NCBI GenBank assembly: GCA_000697475.1
Contig: JNEU01000930.1
Coordinates: 1-64,000, forward strand
From: Lichtheimia corymbifera B2541
Taxonomy: Eukaryota; Mucoromycota; Mucoromycetes; Mucorales; Lichtheimiaceae
Length of the DNA: 64,000 bases
Direction of reading: 5' to 3'
Shown here: positions 1 through 10,152 of the stretch, one piece after another
Layout: each line of letters starts with the position of its first letter
How positions within the stretch are numbered: the first letter of the stretch is position 1
Notes under the pieces: model-generated
Databases searched by the model: none
The model's input: the letters and a program-made list of their open reading frames with translations, nothing else
What the model was told of the DNA's origin: nothing
Position numbers and translations under genes: made by a program

Positions 1-90
1 AGTCTGTATCCTGGTTCGATTTTCTTCGAGAGCACCTTGCATATTGCCTTGGTCATCGATATCCATTTCTTCGAGGTCAGCCTCCATCAT
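1..90 (-). CDS. 5' end of an unidentified gene (runs off the left edge)
   Basis: Reading leftwards from an ATG whose first base is at 90, 30 codons are open to the window edge. They begin MMEADLEEMDIDD and are strongly acidic, ending in ENRTRIQT. The tandem ATG pair, the absence of stops and the acidic composition suggest the N-terminus of a real protein whose body lies outside the window. No family can be recognised from 30 residues, and chance openness over 90 bases is possible. Confidence 0.35.
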   Translation of the reverse strand, partial: MMEADLEEMDIDDQGNMQGALEENRTRIQT

Positions 91-1696
91 GAGGTAGCAG
101 TGGAATGGTATGAATGAGAAAGAAAGAGTGGGAATTCATGTAGTGATCATTATTCTTATATTTTTTGAATGAATAAAAAGGGGCTGGTGATGGAACGAGA
201 GTGCTGTCAAAGAAATCAAATGACTTGTGATGGAATGAATCCATCAGAAATAAGATATCAAATGACTTGTGATAGAATGAATCCATCAGCAGTAAGAAAT
301 CACATGACGGGTGATAGAATGATTGTGCTTGGCACAGTGGTCCCCCGCTTTTTTCCATACCAAGTGTAAGACTGATATTATCCGGGGATGAAATATATCG
401 AGGTCGCGCCCAAAGCCATTACATTTGGAAGATGACAGTGGATGGATATCCAAACACCAGGGAAAAAACGAGGGAAAGAAAAAAAGGGGGAGGGAAAAAA
501 GGGGAACCATTGTACAATGTCAAAGAAATCAAGTCTCGGGTGATGAGAAAATGGGTACACTAGCTGTAAAGCGATATTTTCATGCCACGATGTGACTGAA
601 GCAAGTGTCATCATCATGATCCACATTCGAAAATCACGACACACCACCATCCACCACCTCCATGTATGCATCAAGCTGCTGCACGTCTTTTGATCCGCGC
701 AATCGGTTATCTTACTTCACCAGCAGGTTGGTTAAGAATCCAAAGAGAAAATTGCAGCATCATCATATGTTCGTTTCACTCGACATTAGTAATAAGAAGG
801 ATGGATGAGCAACTTTACACCCAACAATCCTATTTTACTCTACAATTTCACCTTCAAGCTGGAGTTGTCCTGATGTTTGTGGCATTCTCCATAGCAAGTT
901 AGAAGGCCTACAGGATGAAAAGGCGTCACATAATGTAGATGTCCCTGCTGTCGATCTATCACCTTTTTCATCCACATCCATACCTAGAAGTCTAATCTCA
1001 TACGCTCCCTTTTCTCAATCATCCAGACATCCGTTTATTCCTTGTGAGCGCCATTGGTGCTGGTACACCAATATAAAAAGGAGGTGCATAGTATATATGT
1101 CCATGCTGATGATCGTCAAGGGTAATCATGCACATATTTGTCATAGAATCAGCCGCGAAGCAGACATCCACAGCAAGAGGGCATCAGATACTTTGAGTGA
1201 GAGGGCAGGGTGCCGTGAGATGTGTGACGCTTCAATTGACAGTCTTTTATTGTACTACGGTTAATTACTGATGTCATATGTTGATAGAAAGGGGTTGAAT
1301 AACTTACTCCAACTGTGGAGATTGATAATTGTTTTAGAGGGGAAGAGAAAAGGAAAAAGTCTATGAGTCTATATAAATATTCTATAAGGTGGAACTTGAC
1401 AAATTACATTGAATGCTCTTTGTTGGAGCTGTAGTAAAAATGGGGTCACACAACTTTTCACTCCTCCACATCAGCCGCCGTCTGGTTTTGAAATTGATAT
1501 GGTGTTTCTGCGTGGTGCAAATAGCAAAGCCCGGTGGCTGCTGTCTTTGAATAGCACACATGTCAGTTTATATTTGACGCCTAATCATTGGCCAGAATTT
1601 CCATTGGTTGACGTTTAGCCAGCAAATGTGTAATCCATGCTCCTCTGATACTCATTCTAGCGCGTTTCTTTTAATCTATTCCCATTCCTTTCAACT
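91..1696. other. Intergenic region before SEC61 alpha
   Basis: No convincing gene is seen in these 1.6 kb. Short open frames are uncoordinated and show no splice-consistent continuation. The left part holds a short 42-bp tandem repeat (listed separately) and a purine-rich run near 465-505. The right part should contain the SEC61 promoter. Confidence 0.5.
216..328. repeat. 42-bp tandem repeat, about 2.6 copies
   Basis: The motif CAAATGACTTGTGATGGAAT recurs at about 216, 258 and 300 with a 42-base period. The first two copies share nearly the whole unit including GAATGAATCCATCAG. The third is truncated and more diverged (CACATGACGGGTGATAGAAT). It lies in untranslated or intergenic sequence just upstream of the minus-strand fragment at the window edge. 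Confidence 0.8.
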
Positions 1697-3433
1697 ATGG
1701 GCTGTAAGTACACCACACCTGATACGATATATATATTATACATTTATTTTCTGATATAATTCGCTACATACAGTCAGGGTACTTCACTTGGTAAGGCCGT
1801 TTATGGCCATCTTGCCCGAAATCGCGACCCCCGATCGCAAGGTAGAGTGTCAATGTGGATCAGGAACAGTACAACGAGTAGTGCAATGCTGATACTATGG
1901 GTTGGATAAACAATAGGTTCCTTTCAATCAAAAAGTCATGTGGACAGCCGTTACGTTGTTCATCTTCTTGGTCATGTCACAAGTCCCACTCTATGGCATC
2001 ATGTCGTCAGATTCCTCGGATCCTCTCTTCTGGATGAGAGTTATTCTTGCTTCCAACCGTGGTACATTGATGGAACTGGGTATCACGCCTATCGTCACAT
2101 CTGGCATGATTATGCAATTATTATCGGGCGCCAACATCATTGAAGTCGACTACAGCTTAAAGGAGGACCGTGCCTTGTTCAGCGGTGCACAAAAGTGTAA
2201 GTGATATGCAAGCAAAGTGGATGGGGCGGATGGATGGATGGTAGGGAAAAAAAGACGCGTTGCTAAAGGTGTATATATATGTTATATAGTATTTGCTATG
2301 ATCATTGCATTTGGTCATGCTACGGTGTCCGTATTGACTGGTCTCTATGGTAGCCCTCGCGAAATTGGTGCTGGTGTCTGCTTGCTTCTTGTGATCCAAT
2401 TGGTGGTTGCTTCGCTTATTACAATGCTTTTGGATGAATTACTGCAAAAGGGCTATGGATTGGGCTCTGGTATCAACTTGTTCATTGCCACCAACATTTG
2501 CGAGACGATCTTCTGGAAGGCACTTTCACCTACGACAATCAATACTGGACGCGGTGATGAATTCGAAGGTGCATTGATCGCATTGGTCCACCTTTTGATG
2601 AGCCGAAAAGACAAGACCCGCGCTCTCAAGGAAGCATTCTATCGCAACCCACTTCCCAATGTCATGAGTCTCTTGTCAACAGCTATCATCTTTGGCATTG
2701 TTATTTATCTTCAAGGTTTCCGTGTCGAACTTCCTGTCAAATCCAACCGTGTACGTGGTCAGCGTGGTACATACCCTGTCAAGTTGTTTTATACAAGCAA
2801 CATGCCTATCATGCTTCAATCCACCATGACTTCCAACATTTTCATGATCTCTCAAATGCTCTACAAGCGCTTTGAAGATAACATCTTGGTCCGTTTATTG
2901 GGTGTCTGGGAACCTTATGAAGGATCAGCACAGCTTTTCGCAAAGAGCGGTTTGGCTTACTACTTGTCGGCTCCTCGCAACATGACGGCTGCCTTGTTGG
3001 ATCCTATTCATACCGTCATTTACGTCAGTATCATGCTTGCTGGTTGTGCTATGCTTTCAAAGACCTGGATCGAAGTATCAGGCTCTTCTCCCCGTGATGT
3101 CGCACGTCAACTCAAGGATCAACAATTGGTGATTGCTGGTTATCGTGACACTTCCATGTACAAGGAATTGAAGCGTGTCATCCCCGTCGCCGCTTCTTTT
3201 GGTGGTGCATGCCTTGGTGCTGTCTCTGTATTGGCTGACATGATTGGTGCTATCGGCTCTGGTACCGGTATCTTGCTTTGTGTAACCATCATTTTCCAGG
3301 TAGGCATAAAGGTGAAATTGAGTCTGAAAGGTTTATGCTTGCTCACATTATCATTACGTAGTATTTCGAAATGTTTGTCAAGGAACAGATGGAAAGTGGT
3401 GCAGGTCTTGAGGGAATGATGGTAGCTGCATAA
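1697..3433 (+). CDS. SEC61: Sec61 alpha, protein-conducting channel of the ER
   Basis: This is the pore subunit of the ER translocon. The spliced product is 478 aa, the usual family length. Exons: 1697-1703, 1774-1841, 1917-2196, 2290-3299, 3362-3433; all phases close. The first exon is only 7 nt (ATGGGCT), and its junction yields [20 protein letters not shown], the conserved start of Sec61. Seen next are the plug and TM2 region (PLYGIMSS), [17 protein letters not shown], the [18 protein letters not shown] segment, the cytosolic loop [20 protein letters not shown] and the C-terminal YFEMFVKEQ. About ten membrane segments are expected. Starting at an internal Met in exon 3 would lose the conserved N-terminus, so the 7-nt exon start was chosen. 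No neighbour is functionally linked. Confidence 0.97.
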
Positions 3434-4130
3434 ACTATATATAAATAAAGGACGTTTTCCAAAAGGATAGAAAGTGATAAGGATTCTGACATATGGCAGT
3501 GTTTGGTGTGGATGTGAAGGCTCTATACTTTAAGATAAACGCATGATGGCATTGAAAGCAATAAGAAATTTTTTCACGATTCTATGTCAATTGATATTTG
3601 ATCCTTCCATGATCTTCCAATTGGCCATGAATGACGTTAGCTAGATACGTAGTCATCCCCTTTTCCCATCTTAACTATAATTCCTCGGTATTCAATAAAA
3701 TGCATTAAACGTATTTATCTGGCCATGTCGTACGTTCTTGATTGCAAGCATATTTGACGTAAGATGGTCATGTGAATGAATTACATTGTCCCATATGGTC
3801 AAGACCCACTCATGTGACTCTAATGTTGATATCATCAATGACTCGAAACAGTGATAGCGAGATAAGCCTGATTTGAACATATGAACTGTACCCATGATAC
3901 TGCTGATAATCAGAGTAGCCTTATGGGTGCACTCATAGGCCACGTGGTGCCGCATACACATGACTCGTCATTTGAACGTAAACGAAATATTAGCAATGAT
4001 GTGATGTGTATATTGCGTGACAATCATGTTCAAGGCTGCGGATACCCGAAAAGAGTAGTCAATGCAACACCCACCATTTTTTAAAACTACATCCGAACAA
4101 GCACTAACCGCTGTACATCAATAAGGTAAG
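3434..4130. other. Intergenic spacer after SEC61
   Basis: No gene is supported here. The stretch carries the SEC61 3' flank and AT-rich unique sequence up to the left edge of the segmental duplication. Short open frames on both strands lack family resemblance and plausible splice partners. Confidence 0.45.
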
Positions 4131-6940
4131 TATAGTACAAGATCTAAATCACAAAGAGAGGAACGTGTGTTACGACGCTCTTGACCAGATCTATGTAATC
4201 ACAAAGGGAGCTGAGTTGTATTATCGAATGCAGTCTTTGTTCAGGACATAATGAATCTATCAGATCTCTCCCCTTTATCACAGCATTCACAACAAAATAT
4301 GACCTGCATTTGCCATACCATGATAAGGTCTATTTCCCCGTAGGAATTGAGAAGTGGCGTATTCGCAAAAACAATCATTTAATCCAACATTCATTCACAA
4401 GAGATAGATTGAAAAGTACAACGAATTACTCCAAACGGAGATACATCAATTTGGCAAGTTTCTATCCGTTGAGCACGCATGTGTATAAAAGTGAATGGAT
4501 GAACATGAAGTGTTCTTTATGTAATCGTGATGGCGAAGTATATGCAGCCGAATGATGGCAAAGGATGTTGATAGCAGCTTCCATGTTGGATGCACCATCA
4601 TTGAGGATGATAGCACCAAACATAATAGATGAATACTTAAGAAGAAAGCCTCACTTTCCACGCATTGTATATCCATATCCATATCCATAAGAAGTCGTGT
4701 GTATTGAAGAAGGTTCCTACACGTAAACAAAGCTGCTTCTATATGACGGCTATCTGCTGGTCACGTGAAAAGGCCGGTAAGGCAGGTTGCTGCAAGTAAA
4801 GAACGATGCTTGAGATATGGTGTAAAAGGCCTTGCTAATAGCAACTGCTGAAATGAACGCTGCTACGATTGGTCGTGGCAGATGCGTGTACAAGAGAAGG
4901 TACAGTGTCAAGAAAAGCACGTGTTGTAGCAGACTGACAGGCTGCGTACACGCCATGAACTTGCAAATCAGTCAAAGACAATCGTATCAAGGCTGTTGTA
5001 GGATTGACATGATGGGTTGAAGCAGGAAAATCGTTCGCAGATGGTAGTTGTACTTGAATGGCCAACAATTGCAAGTGGAAGGGAAGGTATTAGCTAGCAG
5101 TTTATGGACCTGGAAATTAGACAGACGTTGCTTGTTATTGTAAATTTGGATGCGAAAGGTTGAAGATTCCTACCATTTATCCCACCCACCCACATTTACC
5201 CGACTCCATGTTTTAGCTTGAATTCATAGCGTGAATATAGCATATACCTTCGCAATGAATATGACCGTGATACCAACTCAAACGCCTCATCGCTGTTACA
5301 TGTACATAGCCCATCTCGCTATAAGCGCAAAATGCGATCATTTCATATCCTGCAGTATATGAAAACGCCATTTATTTACATCAATAGCGTCCCCATCCAT
5401 CGTTTATCCACGTCTATACATCCCGGCAACCGTCATCTTCTTTGTTCCACTTGCAATATTTCGAATGTTTTGAGCATACTGATTCTTCCACAATGTCATA
5501 GCAGGAAAACTCTTCTCTGCAAGCCCCGTACTGGTCGTTCTCTTTATAAAATTGATAAGTTTTAGTGCTTGAACATAATTTTTTTTTCATGGACATTACT
5601 CACTTTGCTGCATCGACCCGACATGAACCCAAGTGCATCCTTTCTTCAAACAATTTTCTTCAGTCTCACCAAAAAAACTGCATCTATTAGACTGATTACG
5701 AGGAGCACATGGATGTTTGATAGTATAAGCTAGTGGAAAATGGAAAGTAAGATTCAATGACATGCAACACAGTTGACATTGAAGCTGACACGCATGTACA
5801 TACTATATCTCTTGCTCTTGGATTGTATAGTTTCATAGGTACAGGGAAGTGAATTAGGAGGACAAAACCCAAGGCCACGGACAGATGAACATAGTAGGCT
5901 ATCTTGTAAAGCCTCACTAACTTGACCGATACCATGCACAGAATGGCATGCACCTAGAAACGCCAGGGATACGGCAATAGTGAAAGTCTTCATCGAATGC
6001 GGGTTGAAAGGATATGTAGGCGGCAGCAGCAGTTGAAGGAAAGCCGACCTTTTATATTCTAGACAATCAAATCGAATACTCAAATACGCCACATTTTCAA
6101 AAAGCTCGCTCGCTTTTACAACGAAAGCATACAGCACGTCTGGTTTTCGTACCCTGAGCCCCTTATTTGTGCAAATGCTGCATATGAGATGCAGTATACC
6201 CTCCCCTCTCTTATTGCATGGATTGCTATACCAGCAGCTTGTATGCATGCTTTACGCGTTAGTCGGGCTATCTTTCGTGCATATCTCTCATGTGAGGATA
6301 GGTGTCAGGTATCGTAAAGGTCACTTTACAGTCGAACAACCCTGACGTAAAAGGTCTATCGAAGGCTTATACATGGTAACAGAAGGGTCCTTAGATGACA
6401 GGGCACATTTTCGAGATCCATAGTAAACCTGGCCCCTTAAGTATTTTTGAGATGATAAAGTCATCAATGATAACTTTTCTGCAAAAAAGCATGCAACTAC
6501 ACACGCGATGATACCAATTACAATCGCACGTATTAAAAACGACAATAGTAAACAAAAAAGAACAATTATTGGTCTGATTGTGAGGTAACTCTGTCGCTAA
6601 GTTTAAAGTAGGTGTGATTGGCAATACATCAAGGAGGTCTTCGCTACTGCAGTGCACCAGGGAATGTTAAAAACACAAAGCTTTTATTCCTTTCAAATGT
6701 AGTCAGTAATCAGGTCACTGAAGATATTATCATACAGGTGAAGCAAGTGCTATATGGTTACATGGATACAACAATACAACATGGCAGCATTACTAATTGA
6801 CCAACTGCACGCCATATCTTGCAAATGGATGGATCAACAACGCCATCATTGCATTTGCTTCGTCTCCTGATATAACTTTAAACAGAAAGTAAAACTAAAT
6901 ACACGTATCTACGTGATTCCTTGCAGTATGATCTTATAAT
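4130..6940. repeat. Segmental duplication, unit A
   Basis: This is the left copy of a diverged tandem duplication. Landmarks also found in unit B include ATCTAAATCACAAA near 4142, TTTGGCAAGTTTCTATCC near 4450 (again near 7343), the CCATATCCATATC...AAGAAG block near 4673 (7632), ATGGGTTGAAGCAGGA near 5012, the secreted-protein gene, and CATACAGGTGAAGCAAGTGC near 6731 (9611). Offsets between matching landmarks run from about 2.8 to 3.3 kb, so insertions and deletions separate the copies. Apart from the cysteine-rich gene no coding sequence is recognised. Confidence 0.85.
5414..5993 (-). CDS. Small secreted protein with 12 cysteines, copy 1
   Basis: Three exons read on the minus strand: 5993-5804, 5729-5604, 5541-5414, giving 147 aa with consistent phases (GTATGT and GTGAGT donors). 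Residues 1-21 (MKTFTIAVSLAFLGACHSVHG) form a classical signal peptide. The mature part has 12 cysteines and a recurring pattern of a Cys, a few residues, then Cys followed by Trp (NCLKKGCTW, YCKWN), which suggests six disulfides and an extracellular protein. No known family is recognised. The paralogue at 8687-9285 shares exon structure, intron phases and cysteine spacing. The signal peptide and first ~60 residues are nearly identical between copies while exons 2-3 have diverged strongly. No repeats, anchors or further domains are visible. Confidence 0.8.
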
Positions 6941-9830
6941 TCACAAAAGGAGCGTATGCTATTATGTATAGCGCATCCGTTGGCAAGGTATAATAATAAA
7001 AAGCGAGGTGACCTTATACTATCGAACACAGCCTTTGGTCAAGACATGTAATGGATCTACCCCATTCTTTCTCTTCCTCTCTTTTTCATCATCGCAACGT
7101 TCAAAAGTGGGTATACTTCTAGTACAATGCAGCATTTGCCGTACCGTGAATCGCTCTATAATGCAACCCATCAAGCACTCAAACACTACACGGTACAACC
7201 CAGGAAGAAGGAAGATCTCTTACACGATAGAAACTAAGAAACTGGCCAACACAATCCCATATTTGATAAATACGCCTTTAATCCCGCATCATTCACAAGA
7301 GATGGATTAGGCACGAGATGGTGCTCCAATGGGAGATACTTTGGTTTGGCAAGTTTCTATCCTTTTGGGCATGCATTATACAAAGGTGAATGAATGAATG
7401 TATGCATGGTGTGCCAAGACACAGAGTTGGTTGACAGGTTGCACAAAAAAATGATGGTGGTATGTAGCTGCCATACAATAGGGTGTAGAGTACGATAGTT
7501 GGATCCACCTCGTTCAAGATGATAGTGTCATGCATAATGATCATTGTCTGAGCACATAAGAACAAGGCTCTTTCTCCATGCATTGTATATAACCAATTCC
7601 TTCCATCCCATGTACCATCAAAGATTCAACTCCATATCCATATCTGTAAGAAGCCGTATGTATTGAAGCAAGTTGCTACGCGTAAATAAAGCTATCTCTA
7701 TACAATGACTATCTGCTGCTCACGTAAAAGAAAGGCTGTAAAGCAAATTGCTTCAAGTAACGTGAGACAATGGAGTACGGAACTTGCTAATAGCAACTGC
7801 TGTTACGTTTAGTTGTGGTAGAGAGGAGTGTCTAAGGGAAGGCGTGTATGTTGTAGTGGGGTGCATACGCCATCGACATGCCATCCAGTCAAAGACAATA
7901 GGATCAAGGCAGTTGTAGGATTGACATGATGGGTTGAAGCAGGACAATCGTTCGCAGGTGGTAATTGTACTTGGATGGTTCAACAATTGCAAACGGGAGG
8001 AAGACAAAAGAAAGCTGGGAGTGGAAGAGCTGGAAATTAGATAGGCTATACTGATGTTGCACTCATTTTTTCGCTGCTCTGAACAGTGTTCCAGGGCAGC
8101 TTATTACAGATCTTGCCTATTATCTCAAATATGGATGAGAAAGCTTGCAGGATCCTGTAAAGACGAATGCTACGAGATTGTAATGGGTTGCATAAACGTG
8201 TGAGCCTATCATTAGCCCATAAATAGTAATGTCGTCTCGAAAGTAGCATCGGCAGCATTATTAGCACTCTCAGACAGTGAAGGCTGGTCCAATAAAGGAT
8301 ACAGCTCGGGGAGGTCAAGGGATCATAGTAGTGGTTGTAGTGATGATGATCATCCATGACCACAGGTTCAAGCGTAAGCGCATATATCAGGTAAATGAAG
8401 ATCTTAGGGTCCCGTGCATATACAGGGAATTCTTGTTATTTAACTGTCATAATGTATAAAATGGACTCATTGCAGTATTTTTTCATCCACCCACACACAT
8501 TCACCCAGGTCGCTTTCTATAGCTTGGTTCTTAGCATGAACATGCCATACATCACTGAGATGTATAATACCATGATACCAAATTAAAAGCCGTTTTGGTG
8601 TTATATGTATGCCCAATCTCTATCCTGGGATAGGAAAGTGCCATTTATTTTATATCGATAGCATCCCCATCCATCGTTTATTGGGGTCAGTTAAACCATT
8701 CATGATGCCAGCAAAAGCCGTAATCGGGGTTCCACCTGCAGTGCTTCGAATGTTTTGCGCATACTGACTTGTCCACAATGTCAGGGCAGAAATGCTTTCC
8801 ATCGCAGAAGTCAATCACTAGTTTGTCTTCATCAAATTGAAAAGTATATTAGTGCCTACACATAGTTTTTTTTCCATGGGTGTTACTCACCGTCACTGGT
8901 CCGTTTCCACTCCCTATGGAGCGCAATGCATCCCTTTTTCAAACAGCCTTCTTCATCGTTTTCAAATTGAATGCAGTCAACAGACTCCTTAGGAGCACCA
9001 CACGGACGTTTGATCGTGTTGTCTAGTGAAATATGGAAAGTAAGATAAATGACATGTAGCGCTGTTGACGACGATGCCGACTCGCATGTACATACTATAT
9101 TTATGGTTCTCAGATTTTATAGTTTCGTAGGTACAGGGGAGTGAATTAGGAGGACAAACCCCAAGGCCACGGACAGATGAACATAGTAGGCCATCTTGTA
9201 AAGCGTCATCGACTTGACCGATGCCATGCACAGAATGGCAGGCACCTAGAAAAGCGAGGGATACGGCAATAGCAAAATTCTTCATTCAGTATGAAATATA
9301 AAGTAAGTAGGTAGACGCAGTTGAAGGGAAGGCGACCTTTTATATTTTAAACCATCAAATCGAATACTCAGATACGCCACGATTTCAAAAAGCAGGCTCG
9401 TTTTTACAACAAAAATATACAGCATGTCATCTGAATTTCGTAACCTGAGCCCCTTGTTCATGTAAATGCTGCATATAAGCCCTAGTCTCTGCTACTGCAA
9501 TACAGTAGAAGCGTTAAGGGAACTTTCATCGTCTCATTTAGTGTGCTTTAAACGCAAATCTTATATTCCTTTCATATGTAGCCAGTGCTCAGGTCACTGA
9601 ATGATCTAATCATACAGGCAAAGCAAGTGCTCTATATAGCTATAAAGATACAATACAGCACGGCAGCATTGCCTATTGACCCTCTACATCCCATACCTCC
9701 TTGCACGAAGATGTGTTGACAAACCTCCCCCTGCATTTGCTTCGTCTTCTGATAACTTTGAACAGCAGTCAAATCTACATACACACGTCTCGCGTATACA
9801 TGATCTCTCACAGTTCTTATAACATCTAAA
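6940..9830. repeat. Segmental duplication, unit B
   Basis: This is the right full copy of the tandem duplication, carrying its own secreted-protein gene. Relative to unit A it has about 320 extra bases near 8040-8400, and it lacks roughly 400 bases that unit A has between its gene and its right end. Part of the extra block (CTGTAAAGACGAATGCTACGA near 8155) resembles sequence in the third remnant near 9945, so the insertion may itself derive from this repeat family. Confidence 0.8.
8687..9285 (-). CDS. Small secreted protein with 12 cysteines, copy 2
   Basis: Exons on the minus strand are 9285-9096, 9022-8891 and 8826-8687, giving 153 aa and ending HHEWFN. Exon 1 is exactly the same length as in copy 1 (190 nt) and uses the same GTATGT donor. 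The signal peptide (MKNFAIAVSLAFLGACHSVHG) is conserved. All 12 mature cysteines are retained in the same order, including GCLKKGC and SVCAKHSKHCRWN, although the residues between them differ widely. An intact frame, retained splice sites and retained cysteines argue that both copies are under selection. Function is unknown; a secreted effector, defence or cell-surface role would be guesswork. Confidence 0.8.
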
Positions 9831-10010
9831 TCACAAAAGGAACGTGTGTTATGGTGTATCAACAGAGGATCTATACTATCAAACACAGCTTTGTTCAAGA
9901 CATCATAAAAAATCAGGTTTTTTCTCTTCAGGTTCCTGTAAGGATGAATACCGCAAGATTGTATGTGGGTGGATAAACTTGTAAGCTTATTGTAAGATCA
10001 GATATCATTT
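9830..10010. repeat. Third, truncated remnant of the duplication
   Basis: Sequence from about 9826 (ATCTAAATCACAAAAGGAACG) to 9990 again resembles the left ends of units A and B. It includes CAAACACAGCTTTGTTCAAG near 9883, compared with ATGCAGTCTTTGTTCAGGAC near 4228 and CACAGCCTTTGGTCAAGACA near 7025. It stops before any secreted-protein gene. The span 10010-10152 holds the coronin gene 3' flank. Confidence 0.65.
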
Positions 10011-10152
10011 TACTACATAGATAAGTATTAAGCCATTCAATGAGAAACTAGAGGTTTACGAGCAAAGCGAGCAAATGAGGTCGATAAGTAGTCATTAACG
10101 GTAATGAATCTATTCTTTGTACGGTATTCTCATATCTAGATTTTAAATATCA

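Noticed and set aside
666..902. 78-codon plus-strand frame before SEC61
   Set aside because: No domain, no splice partners and ordinary intergenic composition.
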